The notes beneath the pieces are model-generated. The model was not told the DNA's origin and searched no databases. It saw nothing but the letters and a program-made list of their open reading frames with translations. Positions 43,222 through 50,804 of a stretch of 64,000 bases of DNA are shown here, piece by piece (within the stretch, counting starts at the first letter, position 1; the number at the start of each line of letters is the position of its first letter). The translations under genes and the position numbers were made by a program. Source of the stretch: Obesumbacterium proteus (GTDB taxonomy: Bacteria > Pseudomonadota > Gammaproteobacteria > Enterobacterales > Enterobacteriaceae); the NCBI RefSeq assembly GCF_001586165.1, contig NZ_CP014608.1, forward strand, positions 2,294,001-2,358,000, in the 5' to 3' direction.

Positions 43222-43908
43222 TTAATGCACCATCTCTCTAAAGTCTTTGTTGTTTGGGTGGAGGCTATTCTGTTTCATATCAAATGTGACTTCGGTAGTA
43301 CTGGATGATATTTTATGCAGTTCTTCTGCTTCCTGTGGCCAATAATTCTTCCAATTAGCAGTTTTTTCGGGTATCTCGAACATGATATTCTGTAAGTCTA
43401 CATTTTCGTCTTTGTCGAATGGAGGTATTGAGCTTATAAGCCGCATCGTTTCATTTAGTGATAGCTTTATAATTTTTCCACTAATTGATCCAATAGCCTC
43501 CCAATCATCGAGTTCATGCTGATGTTCCATGTCAGTAGCATCACTCTGAATCAGAACATCTAGAGGTATCCCTAATCCATTATGAATCCTTCTTATCATG
43601 GAAAGACTTAAAGGACGCTTTCTATTCAATACCTCTGAAACCTTAGATGCAGACCCAATATATTGTCTCATATCAGCTTGAGTTAAGCCTTGCTGATCCA
43701 TTCTAAATTTTATTGCTTCAATTGGATCTGGCTTATCAATAGGGTAGTTCTGCTCTTCATATTTTTGAACTAGGAGGTTCAACAACTCAAACCTGTCGAA
43801 CTCATCAGTCCCTGGTGTTAGGCCTGATTCTAGCAATTGCATGATTTCATTCATGTATTGATCATATTGTTCTTCAGATTTTATGATGCTTACTAAAGAC
43901 TTACTCAT
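43222..43908 (-). CDS. higA: HigA-like antitoxin with extended C-terminus
   Basis: 228 residues. Residues 60-125 form a HigA-type XRE helix-turn-helix domain (IKFRMDQQGLTQADMRQYIG, SKVSEVLNRKRPLSLSMIRR). About 100 more residues follow (from HQHELDDWEAIGSIS), rich in hydrophobic patches such as NIMFEIPEKTANWKNYWP. Ordinary HigA is about 140 residues, so this tail is a candidate chaperone-addiction segment. It overlaps the toxin gene by ATGA. Confidence 0.85.
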   Translation of the reverse strand: MSKSLVSIIKSEEQYDQYMNEIMQLLESGLTPGTDEFDRFELLNLLVQKYEEQNYPIDKPDPIEAIKFRMDQQGLTQADMRQYIGSASKVSEVLNRKRPLSLSMIRRIHNGLGIPLDVLIQSDATDMEHQHELDDWEAIGSISGKIIKLSLNETMRLISSIPPFDKDENVDLQNIMFEIPEKTANWKNYWPQEAEELHKISSSTTEVTFDMKQNSLHPNNKDFREMVH

Positions 43909-44210
43909 AATTTAAACCCACCTTTTCGGTTCTTTTTATCGTACTCAGCGTGAGTCCCGATCCATTTAACTACAACATATTTACCCACATACTGAACCTC
44001 GACTACTAATCTGTGGTTGTTTCCGTTGATGTTAAAAATTACTAAACCATCAACATAATCAGCATGTCGATAAGACGCCCTTATGTCATGAAAATTAGAC
44101 CAGTTAGCTCTTTTTGTTTCATCAAGCCATGATCGCAATGCACCTGACGCTTGGTTGTGCTTTTTGGAATATTCAGCTATGAGCTTTGTATTCGTTACCA
44201 TCATGGCCAT
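43905..44210 (-). CDS. higB: HigB-like toxin (RelE-superfamily mRNA interferase)
   Basis: 101 residues from MAMMVTNTKLIAEYSKKHNQ. The fold signature FNINGNNHRLVVEVQYVGKY followed by VVKWIGTHAEYDK is diagnostic of the HigB toxin family, which cleaves mRNA on the ribosome. Other ATG codons at 44231, 44204 and 44201 are possible starts. It is first in the three-gene operon and follows cI by about 90 nt, so PRM read-through is possible, besides its own promoter. Confidence 0.85.
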   Translation of the reverse strand: MAMMVTNTKLIAEYSKKHNQASGALRSWLDETKRANWSNFHDIRASYRHADYVDGLVIFNINGNNHRLVVEVQYVGKYVVVKWIGTHAEYDKKNRKGGFKL

Positions 44211-44234
44211 ACTTAACGATGTCCTTATCACTTA

Positions 44235-44261
44235 CTATATATGAAGTTCCCAAAAAGGGAA
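44235..44261 (-). promoter_or_regulatory. Candidate higBA promoter and operator
   Basis: An inverted repeat TTCCC-AAAAA-GGGAA (44247-44261) lies next to a minus-strand TATATA -10-like box (44235-44240) about 25 nt upstream of the toxin gene. A HigA-type antitoxin would be expected to bind such a palindrome. The -35 is poor. Confidence 0.5.
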
Positions 44262-44299
44262 ATACACCTAACTACTGTACAATTAAACACCTTATTCCC

Positions 44300-44968
44300 C
44301 TAAAACGTATCCTCAGGCCACTGGGCTTTGATCACCTTTCCGATGATGCGGCAGTTAATTCCGCACTCTAAGCTCTGGTAACGAGGGTTAGGGTTGAGTG
44401 GCTCAAGCCAAGGCTTACCATCTTCAATGACAAATCGCTTGAATGTCACTGCTGTGTCGTTATCAATTCCAGCAACACAATAATCGCCAGAAGCAACGTC
44501 CTCAGCAGGATCTACAAGGATTAGCATCCCCTCGGGGAAGCTGGGGCGACTGCCAGTTGGAGCTGTCATTGAGTGACCCTCAACAACAAGCCAGAAAGCC
44601 ATGTCACTAGCTTTTTTGGTTGTGCCAATCCAGTCCTTAGCATCTTGCTCTGTGTAAGAACCAACTGCGCCGAATGACCCCGCCTGAACACTAGTGAATA
44701 GAGGGTATGAATACTGAGGTTCAGGAGGCAAGGTGTCTGGGTTTTCACCATGCTGTAAGCTGAATGTTCCATCAGTATTGAATACAGGATCTTTAATACC
44801 TAAACGATTAAAAATTGCCGAGATTTCTTGGAGTGTCGGCTGCCTTCTTCCGTTGAGCCAATGGCTAACCGCTCCCTTAGTAATTCCTAAGTGAACAGCG
44901 ATATCTTCCTGTGTAACGCCTAGAGCCTTCATGCGCTCTTTGGCTAAGTCATACCATGTCATTTTCAT
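44300..44968 (-). CDS. cI: Phage repressor CI (LexA-like)
   Basis: 222 residues: an N-terminal helix-turn-helix (GVTQEDIAVHLGITKGAVSH) and a C-terminal S24 peptidase domain. The Ala-Gly cleavage site lies in SVQAGSFG, the catalytic Ser in VEGHSMTAP and the Lys in AVTFKRFV, so RecA-induced self-cleavage is expected. The ATG sits 6 nt after the PRM -10 box, so the transcript from PRM is probably leaderless, as in lambda. Confidence 0.93.
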   Translation of the reverse strand: MKMTWYDLAKERMKALGVTQEDIAVHLGITKGAVSHWLNGRRQPTLQEISAIFNRLGIKDPVFNTDGTFSLQHGENPDTLPPEPQYSYPLFTSVQAGSFGAVGSYTEQDAKDWIGTTKKASDMAFWLVVEGHSMTAPTGSRPSFPEGMLILVDPAEDVASGDYCVAGIDNDTAVTFKRFVIEDGKPWLEPLNPNPRYQSLECGINCRIIGKVIKAQWPEDTF

Positions 44969-44974
44969 AGCCTA

Positions 44975-45054
44975 ATTATACATTCTGTATAGAACACTCT
45001 AAAGTCACAAACCGTATATATTCATTTGATGTTTTGGAATACGATATGTATACT
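44975..45054. promoter_or_regulatory. PRM / OR / PR control region
   Basis: PR, plus strand: TTGATG (45026-45031), 17 nt, TATACT (45049-45054). PRM, minus strand: TTAGAG (44997-45002), 16 nt, TATAAT (44975-44980). Operators: AATACGATATGTATAC (45038-45053) between the PR boxes, the same motif as OL; TTATACATTCTGTATA (44976-44991) over the PRM -10; and a weaker site near 45011-45026. Confidence 0.85.
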
Positions 45055-45077
45055 TCCGATTAAATAAGGAGGAGTAC

Positions 45078-45287
45078 ATGAATAAATTGCGAGATATTCG
45101 CGAAGCCCTTGGGCTAACACAGTCAGAACTTGCTCAGTTGGCTGGCTGCACTCCAGGGACTATCAGCCACTATGAGACTGGGCGTCGCGGCATGGACATC
45201 AATCAATGTCGTCAGTTTGTCGGAATTTTTAACCGTTTAGGGGCAAGCGTCGGTTTGGATGACGTTTTCCCACCCAAAGCAGCTTAA
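45078..45287 (+). CDS. cro: Cro-like repressor
   Basis: 69 residues with an XRE helix-turn-helix (LGLTQSELAQLAGCTPGTIS). It is the first gene of the rightward operon, after PR and a GGAGGAG ribosome site. It should bind the same operators as CI to favour lytic growth. Confidence 0.88.
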   Translation: MNKLRDIREALGLTQSELAQLAGCTPGTISHYETGRRGMDINQCRQFVGIFNRLGASVGLDDVFPPKAA

Positions 45288-45294
45288 GTAACAC

Positions 45295-45322
45295 CGCTCT
45301 TTCCCCAACGGACATGAAGTCC
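45295..45322 (+). promoter_or_regulatory. nutR site (boxA and boxB)
   Basis: BoxA-like CGCTCTTTCCCC (45295-45306) is followed by boxB GGAC-ATGAA-GTCC (45310-45322), directly after cro. The stem is shorter than in nutL and the loop differs. Confidence 0.7.
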
Positions 45323-45415
45323 TACGTCGCTGAAAAGCGAAATCCACACAAACAAATCACTTGTGGTCATCCCACGGGCTGATCACGTCTTTATTCAACA
45401 AAGGAAGTATCACAA

Positions 45416-45709
45416 ATGGAACATGCAAGTTATAGCAAGCGCATCAATGAAGTGGAGACAGAACTCCGCTGCCGGATGATGCAGAAGACTAACCGAGAGT
45501 TAGCGAAGGAAGCAGGGTGGCACGAATCGAAAGTAAGCCGCCTAAATATCCGCGACATGGCAACGATGTTCGTACTGCTAGAGAAGGTATGGGAAACCAG
45601 TTTGATTCGTGAGGTAGCGCGTCAGGCTGTGGAATCGGTATTGCCACAAAAGAAAAAGTCGCCAACTGCGGTAACAGCTGACGACTCTCAGATCACTATG
45701 ACTTTCTAG
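45416..45709 (+). CDS. cII: Transcriptional activator CII
   Basis: 97 residues. It resembles lambda CII in length, helix-turn-helix (NRELAKEAGWHESKVSRLNI) and C-terminus (LPQKKKSPTAVTADDSQITM). CII activates PRE and thus repressor synthesis. Its own 5' end carries the predicted CII-binding site. Confidence 0.88.
   Translation: MEHASYSKRINEVETELRCRMMQKTNRELAKEAGWHESKVSRLNIRDMATMFVLLEKVWETSLIREVARQAVESVLPQKKKSPTAVTADDSQITMTF
45425..45438 (-). promoter_or_regulatory. CII-binding site of PRE
   Basis: GCAA-GTTATA-GCAA on the plus strand reads TTGC-N6-TTGC on the minus strand, the exact CII recognition pattern. It lies at the start of cII, as in lambda, and points leftward towards cI. Confidence 0.8.
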
Positions 45710-45779
45710 TACTGGATCAATTCACAGGAGTAATTATACATGACAACTACTGGATCAACAACCAGTAAGGAGGTTGCTA

Positions 45780-46652
45780 ATGAGTAACCTCGCTCAACAA
45801 ATCGTAGTCCCGATAAGACCTGATTTGCAGGTCGTGGAGCAACGTGTGGCAGATATCGATGATGGGTATACCAGAGTCGCTAACGAGCTGCTAGAAGCTA
45901 TCGCAAGCGCAGATTTAACAGCGCGTCAGTTGAAGGTCATGCTGGCTTACGTAAGAAAAACGTATGGCTTCAACAAGAAAACAGATCGCATTGCCGATGA
46001 GCAGATTTCTCAGGTTACAGGGCTGTCTCGACAGAACGTAAACAAGGCAAAAAAAGAGCTGATTTCAATGAATTGCCTGTTACTCGATGGAAACAAAATC
46101 GGCGTAAACAAAGAGGTTTCTGCGTGGCAATTTAGCAAGTGTCTCCAAGTTAGCAACTTTGTCTCTAAGTCAGAGACAAAACGTGTCTCCAAGTTAGAGA
46201 CAATCGATGTCTCCAGTTTAGAGACACACAAAAGACATTCTTTAAAAGACAAGAAAGACAATATTAATAAACCCCCTATAGTCCCCCAAGAATCAAATCC
46301 TAAACCCAAGGCGAAATCGAAAGCATCGCTTGATGCGGCATCTGCCGAAATACCTGAATGGCTTAGCAGGGATACATGGCTGTCATGGGTTAGCTACAGG
46401 AAAGAAATCGGCAAGACGATTAAATCTGCGCAGACGATCACACAGGCCATCAACACTCTGATGAAAAGCCGTGAAATTGGCTACCAGCCTGAAGAGATTA
46501 TCAATCAGAGCATCGCTAGCGGCTGGGTTGGGATATTCGTCCCTAAGCAGCCTAAGGCACCAGCCAAGCATGTTACTAAATCGGCACCGGAAAACTTCTC
46601 TGGCAAAGACTATGGGCAAACAGACTTACCAGCATGGGCGGAGCAACCATGA
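45780..46652 (+). CDS. O: Phage replication initiator O
   Basis: 290 residues. An N-terminal winged-helix domain (YTRVANELLEAIASADLTAR, LKVMLAYVRKTYGFNKKTDR) precedes a low-complexity stretch encoded by the origin iterons, and a C-terminal domain (PEWLSRDTWLSWVSYRKEIG). ATG 45780 has AGGAGG upstream. It binds the iterons and recruits the loader encoded next. Confidence 0.88.
   Translation: MSNLAQQIVVPIRPDLQVVEQRVADIDDGYTRVANELLEAIASADLTARQLKVMLAYVRKTYGFNKKTDRIADEQISQVTGLSRQNVNKAKKELISMNCLLLDGNKIGVNKEVSAWQFSKCLQVSNFVSKSETKRVSKLETIDVSSLETHKRHSLKDKKDNINKPPIVPQESNPKPKAKSKASLDAASAEIPEWLSRDTWLSWVSYRKEIGKTIKSAQTITQAINTLMKSREIGYQPEEIINQSIASGWVGIFVPKQPKAPAKHVTKSAPENFSGKDYGQTDLPAWAEQP
46140..46226. 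other. Phage replication origin iterons within O
   Basis: Four palindromic 19-bp repeats of the form TGTCTCCAAGTTAGAGACA start at 46140, 46160, 46184 and 46208; the first is degenerate at its right end. An AT-rich stretch follows (46227-46280) and could be the unwinding element. Layout matches lambda ori. Confidence 0.88.
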
Positions 46653-47500
46653 ACCTGATAGAAAAAATCATCAACGTTGAGAAGCGACTCAATGACCTAT
46701 CCAAGCCACCAATTGAAATCGAACATACCGTTGTTGCTTACTCAACTGCCGTGTGTGAAAAGCATGGTGAGTTTGAGCAGAGAACGCGGCAGTCGGTCGG
46801 GCCCGTGAAAGTCCCATCTTACCCGTCACCATGCACCAAGTGCTTGGCTGAAGAATTAGCGGCCCTCAAGGCAGAGCAACAGGCCACAGACGAACGCGCC
46901 AAACAGCGCAGAATCGATAACCTGATGCGAGAGCTAGAGGTTCCAGAGCGATTCGCACCATGCACGCTGGAAAACTACGAACCGGTCAATCCAGAGTCTA
47001 AGCGCTGCCTGAATGTCTGCAAGGCGTATGCGGCTAAATGGCCTGAACGACTGAAGCAGGGTGGCGGGCTGGTGATGTGCGGTAAGCCCGGCACCGGAAA
47101 GAATCACCTGGCACTGGCTATTGCTAAACATGTGATCCGCGAACATCAGGACTCAGCGCTGTTTACGACTGCGCTACGTGTTGCAAGAAACTTCAAGTCA
47201 ACATGGAGCAAGACGGCAACCATGACGGAAGCGGAAGTTATTGCGACATACACCGCGCCGGATCTGTTAATCATCGATGAGGTTGGCGTTCAGTTCGGCT
47301 CTGACTCTGAAAAGATGATCCTGTTTGAAATCATCAACACCAGATACGAGAAGATGCGCCCGACCATCCTGATAAGCAACTTGACTCGGGAAGAGCTGGT
47401 TACGTTCATTGGTGAGCGCGTTCTCGATCGTATGAGCGATGGCGGAGGATGTACGCTGGCGTTTACATGGGAAAGCTACCGATCGAAGAGGGCTGCGTGA
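46649..47500 (+). CDS. DnaC-like helicase loader
   Basis: 283 residues with a DnaC-type AAA+ domain: Walker A GKPGTGKNHLA (Asn as in E. coli DnaC), Walker B LLIIDEVGV and sensor ILISNLTREEL. The N-terminal region has CEKHGEFEQR and CTKC cysteines like a zinc-binding site. It loads host DnaB at the phage origin. Its ATGA overlap with O couples the two. Confidence 0.92.
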   Translation: MNLIEKIINVEKRLNDLSKPPIEIEHTVVAYSTAVCEKHGEFEQRTRQSVGPVKVPSYPSPCTKCLAEELAALKAEQQATDERAKQRRIDNLMRELEVPERFAPCTLENYEPVNPESKRCLNVCKAYAAKWPERLKQGGGLVMCGKPGTGKNHLALAIAKHVIREHQDSALFTTALRVARNFKSTWSKTATMTEAEVIATYTAPDLLIIDEVGVQFGSDSEKMILFEIINTRYEKMRPTILISNLTREELVTFIGERVLDRMSDGGGCTLAFTWESYRSKRAA

Positions 47501-47922
47501 TGTCAAAAATTAGAACGGTTATCTCCTACATCGAAAAGCATGGCGCGTCTCCAATGGGGGAAATATGCAGAGGGACGGGATTTAGCGTCAGAGAAGTTAA
47601 CTCAAGCCTGAGATACCTCGCACGAATCGGAATGCTGATCAAAACGGGGAGCCGCGGCAAATATCGGTACGGTATCCCAGAAGCACCAAAACACGCCAAA
47701 ACCAAGCCGCCAATCCGCAAGAAAACAGTCATTACAGCAAAAGACAATACAGTCACCATCGGGTCCAAGAAGCAGGAAATCGAACAGCTGATTAATCGTG
47801 GATTGGTTCGTCGAGCACAAACGGCAATATCTAGTCTTATAGCTGAAGCTCGGGATCTGGACACCGTAAATTGGGCGATGGACAAGGGCAACGCTTGCGG
47901 CTTCAGGGCCAAATACTTTTAG
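47500..47922 (+). CDS. Winged-helix phage protein
   Basis: 140 residues from MSKIRTVISYIEKHGASPMG. The N-terminal winged-helix pattern (EICRGTGFSVREVNSSLRYL, ARIGMLIKTGSRGKYRYG) suggests DNA binding; the C-terminus is basic then helical. It overlaps the loader stop by one base. Role unknown. Confidence 0.7.
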   Translation: MSKIRTVISYIEKHGASPMGEICRGTGFSVREVNSSLRYLARIGMLIKTGSRGKYRYGIPEAPKHAKTKPPIRKKTVITAKDNTVTIGSKKQEIEQLINRGLVRRAQTAISSLIAEARDLDTVNWAMDKGNACGFRAKYF

Positions 47923-47931
47923 GAGATAGTC

Positions 47932-48174
47932 ATGAATAAGTTAATCCTCATAGGCGCATTGCTTCTAGCAGGATGCACAGACCCAAACGAGGCTAGAAAG
48001 GTACTTCAGGACAATGGATATACCGACATCCGTATTAGCGGTTACTCATATTTAGGGTGCAGTGAGAAAGATCCAATATCGACTGGTTTTATCGCAAAGG
48101 GGCCAACTGGCCGCGATGTTAAAGGTGTTGTTTGCTCTGGTTGGCTGAAAGGGTCAACGATACGTTTTCTCTGA
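47932..48174 (+). CDS. Small phage lipoprotein
   Basis: 80 residues with a signal and lipobox (MNKLILIGALLLAGC). The rest contains three cysteines and a YLGCSEKD motif. Lipoproteins in lambdoid early regions may change the cell surface of the host; role unknown here. Confidence 0.7.
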   Translation: MNKLILIGALLLAGCTDPNEARKVLQDNGYTDIRISGYSYLGCSEKDPISTGFIAKGPTGRDVKGVVCSGWLKGSTIRFL

Positions 48175-48185
48175 TGGAGATAGTC

Positions 48186-48458
48186 ATGACAAGTCGTGAA
48201 CAGTTTGAAGCCGAATGCCGAAACGGATTGATTAACGGCGGGCTAGCTAAGCATGAAAATGGAAAGTATGCCTCAGAATTAACAGATGCTGTGTGGCGTG
48301 GATGGCAAGCAAGCCGCGAGGCGGTGGAGGTTGAGCTACCAAGCCTGAAGCAAATCGATAGCGGTGAGAGATATGTTTGGTCAGATGGTGTATTCAATTT
48401 TAAGGAAGATGTAATTAAAGCGATCCGCGCAGCTGGCATCAAGGTTAAGGGGGAGTGA
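48186..48458 (+). CDS. Phage protein, function unknown
   Basis: 90 residues from MTSREQFEAECRNGLINGGL. The segment DAVWRGWQASREAVEVELPS is typical of small nin-adjacent proteins in lambdoid phages. It overlaps ninB by TGATG. Confidence 0.7.
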   Translation: MTSREQFEAECRNGLINGGLAKHENGKYASELTDAVWRGWQASREAVEVELPSLKQIDSGERYVWSDGVFNFKEDVIKAIRAAGIKVKGE

Positions 48459-48898
48459 TGAATAAACAGGCCTATTTTCTGATAGACCGACACCGACAGC
48501 AAAACGCCATACAGTTCATCCAGTCACTCCCAGTCAATCCAGATTCACCCCTCGTAGTAACCATCCAAGAGCGAACCAGAACCCTAGACCAGAATGCGCG
48601 CCTATGGGCAATGCTTAACGATATCAGTGAGCAAGTCGTTTGGCATGGTTTAACTCTCAGCAGTGAAGACTGGAAGCACATATTCACTGCATCACTCAAA
48701 GGTCAGCGATCGGCGCCTGGCATTGAGGGCGGGTTCGTTGTGCTTGGGCAATCAACTAGTCGAATGACTGTGGGTGAAATGCGTGACCTGATAGAGCTGA
48801 TACAGGCATTTGGTGCAGAGCATAACGTTAAGTTCGGTGATGATGCCATAGCCGCGATGCGCTGGGCTCAACAACACAACAGGAGTTCAGCAGCATGA
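48458..48898 (+). CDS. ninB: Recombination protein NinB (Orf)
   Basis: 146 residues of the NinB family (MNKQAYFLIDRHRQQNAIQF, RTLDQNARLWAMLNDISEQV). Lambda Orf binds SSB and single-stranded DNA and can replace RecFOR. It overlaps ninE by 4 nt. Confidence 0.9.
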   Translation: MNKQAYFLIDRHRQQNAIQFIQSLPVNPDSPLVVTIQERTRTLDQNARLWAMLNDISEQVVWHGLTLSSEDWKHIFTASLKGQRSAPGIEGGFVVLGQSTSRMTVGEMRDLIELIQAFGAEHNVKFGDDAIAAMRWAQQHNRSSAA

Positions 48899-49062
48899 AG
48901 CGACAGCGAAGTCCGACACAAATAGCGATAGACAACTTAATCTTCAACAAATCCACTCCACGCAGTAAACCACAACCCATATCAACAGTAACTTTCAACT
49001 ACAGCGCCCACCTGCATGATGTGCGTTGGCTGAGAGTGCGAGCGAGGAATAGACATGACTGA
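48895..49062 (+). CDS. ninE: NinE-like protein
   Basis: 55 residues: MKRQRSPTQIAIDNLIFNKS, then FNYSAHLHDVRWLRVRARNR. The C-terminal pattern TFNYTAHLwDiRWLRhRA is the NinE signature. Function unknown. Confidence 0.82.
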   Translation: MKRQRSPTQIAIDNLIFNKSTPRSKPQPISTVTFNYSAHLHDVRWLRVRARNRHD

Positions 49063-49483
49063 TTACAGCAAGATGAGCGACTTTGAGATTAACTGCAAAG
49101 TTGCCAATGCACTTGGTATGACTAAACACTTCTTCTTCCTTGATGCAGAGGACGAATTTGATGATGACATTGAACCAAGCGAACGGGGTCCGATCTGGCA
49201 AACTAGGGAGCATTTCGTTAATGGATACAGGCCATCGAACGGAAACCCATTCAACCCCTGCAACAACCCATCAGACGCATGGCTGATTATTTGTGAATCC
49301 CTTATAAGTATTAGTCCTCATTATAAATTCACAGATGAATCAGAGGAATACATAGCACATAGCAATGAGTGGGTAGCTGATAATGTCATGAGTGATGGAA
49401 AGTCATTTAGATATAAAGATATCAACCCCCTCCGTGCCGCCATGATCGTCTACCTGATGATGAAGGAGAGTGAGAATGGCTAA
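49055..49483 (+). CDS. NinX-like protein (DUF2591)
   Basis: 142 residues. MTDYSKMSDFEINCKVANAL, FNPCNNPSDAWLIICESLIS and NPLRAAMIVYLMMKE are typical of DUF2591. Role unknown. It overlaps ninE by 8 nt and the phosphatase by 8 nt. Confidence 0.82.
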   Translation: MTDYSKMSDFEINCKVANALGMTKHFFFLDAEDEFDDDIEPSERGPIWQTREHFVNGYRPSNGNPFNPCNNPSDAWLIICESLISISPHYKFTDESEEYIAHSNEWVADNVMSDGKSFRYKDINPLRAAMIVYLMMKESENG

Positions 49484-50162
49484 AGGTGAAACCCGCGAAG
49501 GGATATACCTACGTATTAACGGAGCTGACTATCGAAAGGTTTACGTAGTAGGAGATTTACACGGCTGCCACGGCCTAATGATGACGTACCTAGAAGATAT
49601 TAATTTCGACTTTGCCGAAGATTTGCTGATTTCAGTTGGTGACCTAATCGACCGTGGTGGGCAGAACGTCGAATGCCTAGACCTGATTACTCAGCCATGG
49701 TTTAGAGCTGTACGCGGTAACCATGAGCAGATGGCTATTCAGGCATTAAACGGCGCCGGCAATGTAAATCACTGGCTAGCTAATGGCGGCGGCTGGTTCT
49801 TCTATCTCGATTATGACCAAGAGGTTCTCGCTAAGGCATTAATCACTCATGCAGAAAGTTTACCGCTGATTATCGAAGTCAATTTCCCCAGCAAGCGTTA
49901 CGTGATCGCCCATGCAGACTACCCATCAAACGAATACGTATTTGGCAAACGTGTTGATGAGGAGGAAGTGGTTTGGAATCGAGAGCGGGTGAGTAACGCG
50001 ATGGACGGGGTCGGCTGCAACATTACCGGTGCGGACGAGTTTATTTTCGGCCACACGCCAGCTCGCAGCCAGATGAATTTTTTCAATCAGCGCTATATCG
50101 ACACAGGTGCGGTGTTTGGTCACGGCCTGACCGTTATCCAGATAGGAGATAACAATGGCTAA
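49476..50162 (+). CDS. ninI: Serine/threonine protein phosphatase NinI
   Basis: 228 residues with the metallophosphatase motifs GDLHGCH (about residue 23), GDLIDRGGQ (about 50), GNHEQ (about 73) and FGHTPA near 190. It is the lambda phosphatase type, active with two metal ions. Confidence 0.93.
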   Translation: MAKGETREGIYLRINGADYRKVYVVGDLHGCHGLMMTYLEDINFDFAEDLLISVGDLIDRGGQNVECLDLITQPWFRAVRGNHEQMAIQALNGAGNVNHWLANGGGWFFYLDYDQEVLAKALITHAESLPLIIEVNFPSKRYVIAHADYPSNEYVFGKRVDEEEVVWNRERVSNAMDGVGCNITGADEFIFGHTPARSQMNFFNQRYIDTGAVFGHGLTVIQIGDNNG

Positions 50163-50445
50163 CCTTCGGAAAGAAGCCCAAGGCCGAGAATGCCAAGTGC
50201 GTTTACCCGGCATATGTAACGGTAACAGCGAGACGGTAGTGCTGGCTCATTTTCGAATGGCTGGATTATGCGGCGTAGGGATGAAGCCTAACGACTTATT
50301 CGGCGCTTGGGCATGCTCTGCATGTCACGATGAAATAGACCGCAGGACAAGGCGCACAGACGCTGGTGAAGCGCATATGGCACACCTTGAGGGAGTAATA
50401 CGAACTCAGGCCGCGCTGATTGCAGAGGGAAAGCTAAAACTATGA
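50155..50445 (+). CDS. YbcO-like nuclease (DUF1364)
   Basis: 96 residues. MANLRKEAQGRECQVRLPGI, VVLAHFRMAGLCGVGMKPND and WACSACHDEIDRR match the DUF1364 YbcO fold, a putative His-Cys nuclease in the nin region. Confidence 0.87.
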   Translation: MANLRKEAQGRECQVRLPGICNGNSETVVLAHFRMAGLCGVGMKPNDLFGAWACSACHDEIDRRTRRTDAGEAHMAHLEGVIRTQAALIAEGKLKL

Positions 50446-50804
50446 AGGAATACCGGCTAACGCTGCCGTACCCGCCGAGCCTAAACACATATTGGCGACA
50501 CGCAAGGCAACGGCACTACATCAGCGAGAAAGGCACAAAATACCGACAAAACATTATCACCATCATCCAGCAACAAAACCTCGATATTAACACCACCTCC
50601 AGACTCAAATTCTCAATCACCGCCCACGTACCAGACAAACGCCGCCGAGACTTAGACAACCTGCAAAAGGCTGTCTTTGATTCGCTTGTGCATGCTGGAT
50701 TCATGGAAGACGACGAGCAGATTGATGATTTCAGGGTGCGGCGCGGTGAGATGGTGAAGGGCGGAAAGCTGGAAGTAGTCATCACCGAACTGGAGGGGAT
50801 ATGA
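50442..50804 (+). CDS. rusA: Holliday junction resolvase RusA
   Basis: 120 residues. LPYPPSLNTYWRH and the acidic RRRDLDNLQKAVFDSLVHAG followed by DDEQIDDF are RusA signatures; the Asp residues bind metal. It resolves recombination junctions. Confidence 0.93.
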   Translation: MKEYRLTLPYPPSLNTYWRHARQRHYISEKGTKYRQNIITIIQQQNLDINTTSRLKFSITAHVPDKRRRDLDNLQKAVFDSLVHAGFMEDDEQIDDFRVRRGEMVKGGKLEVVITELEGI

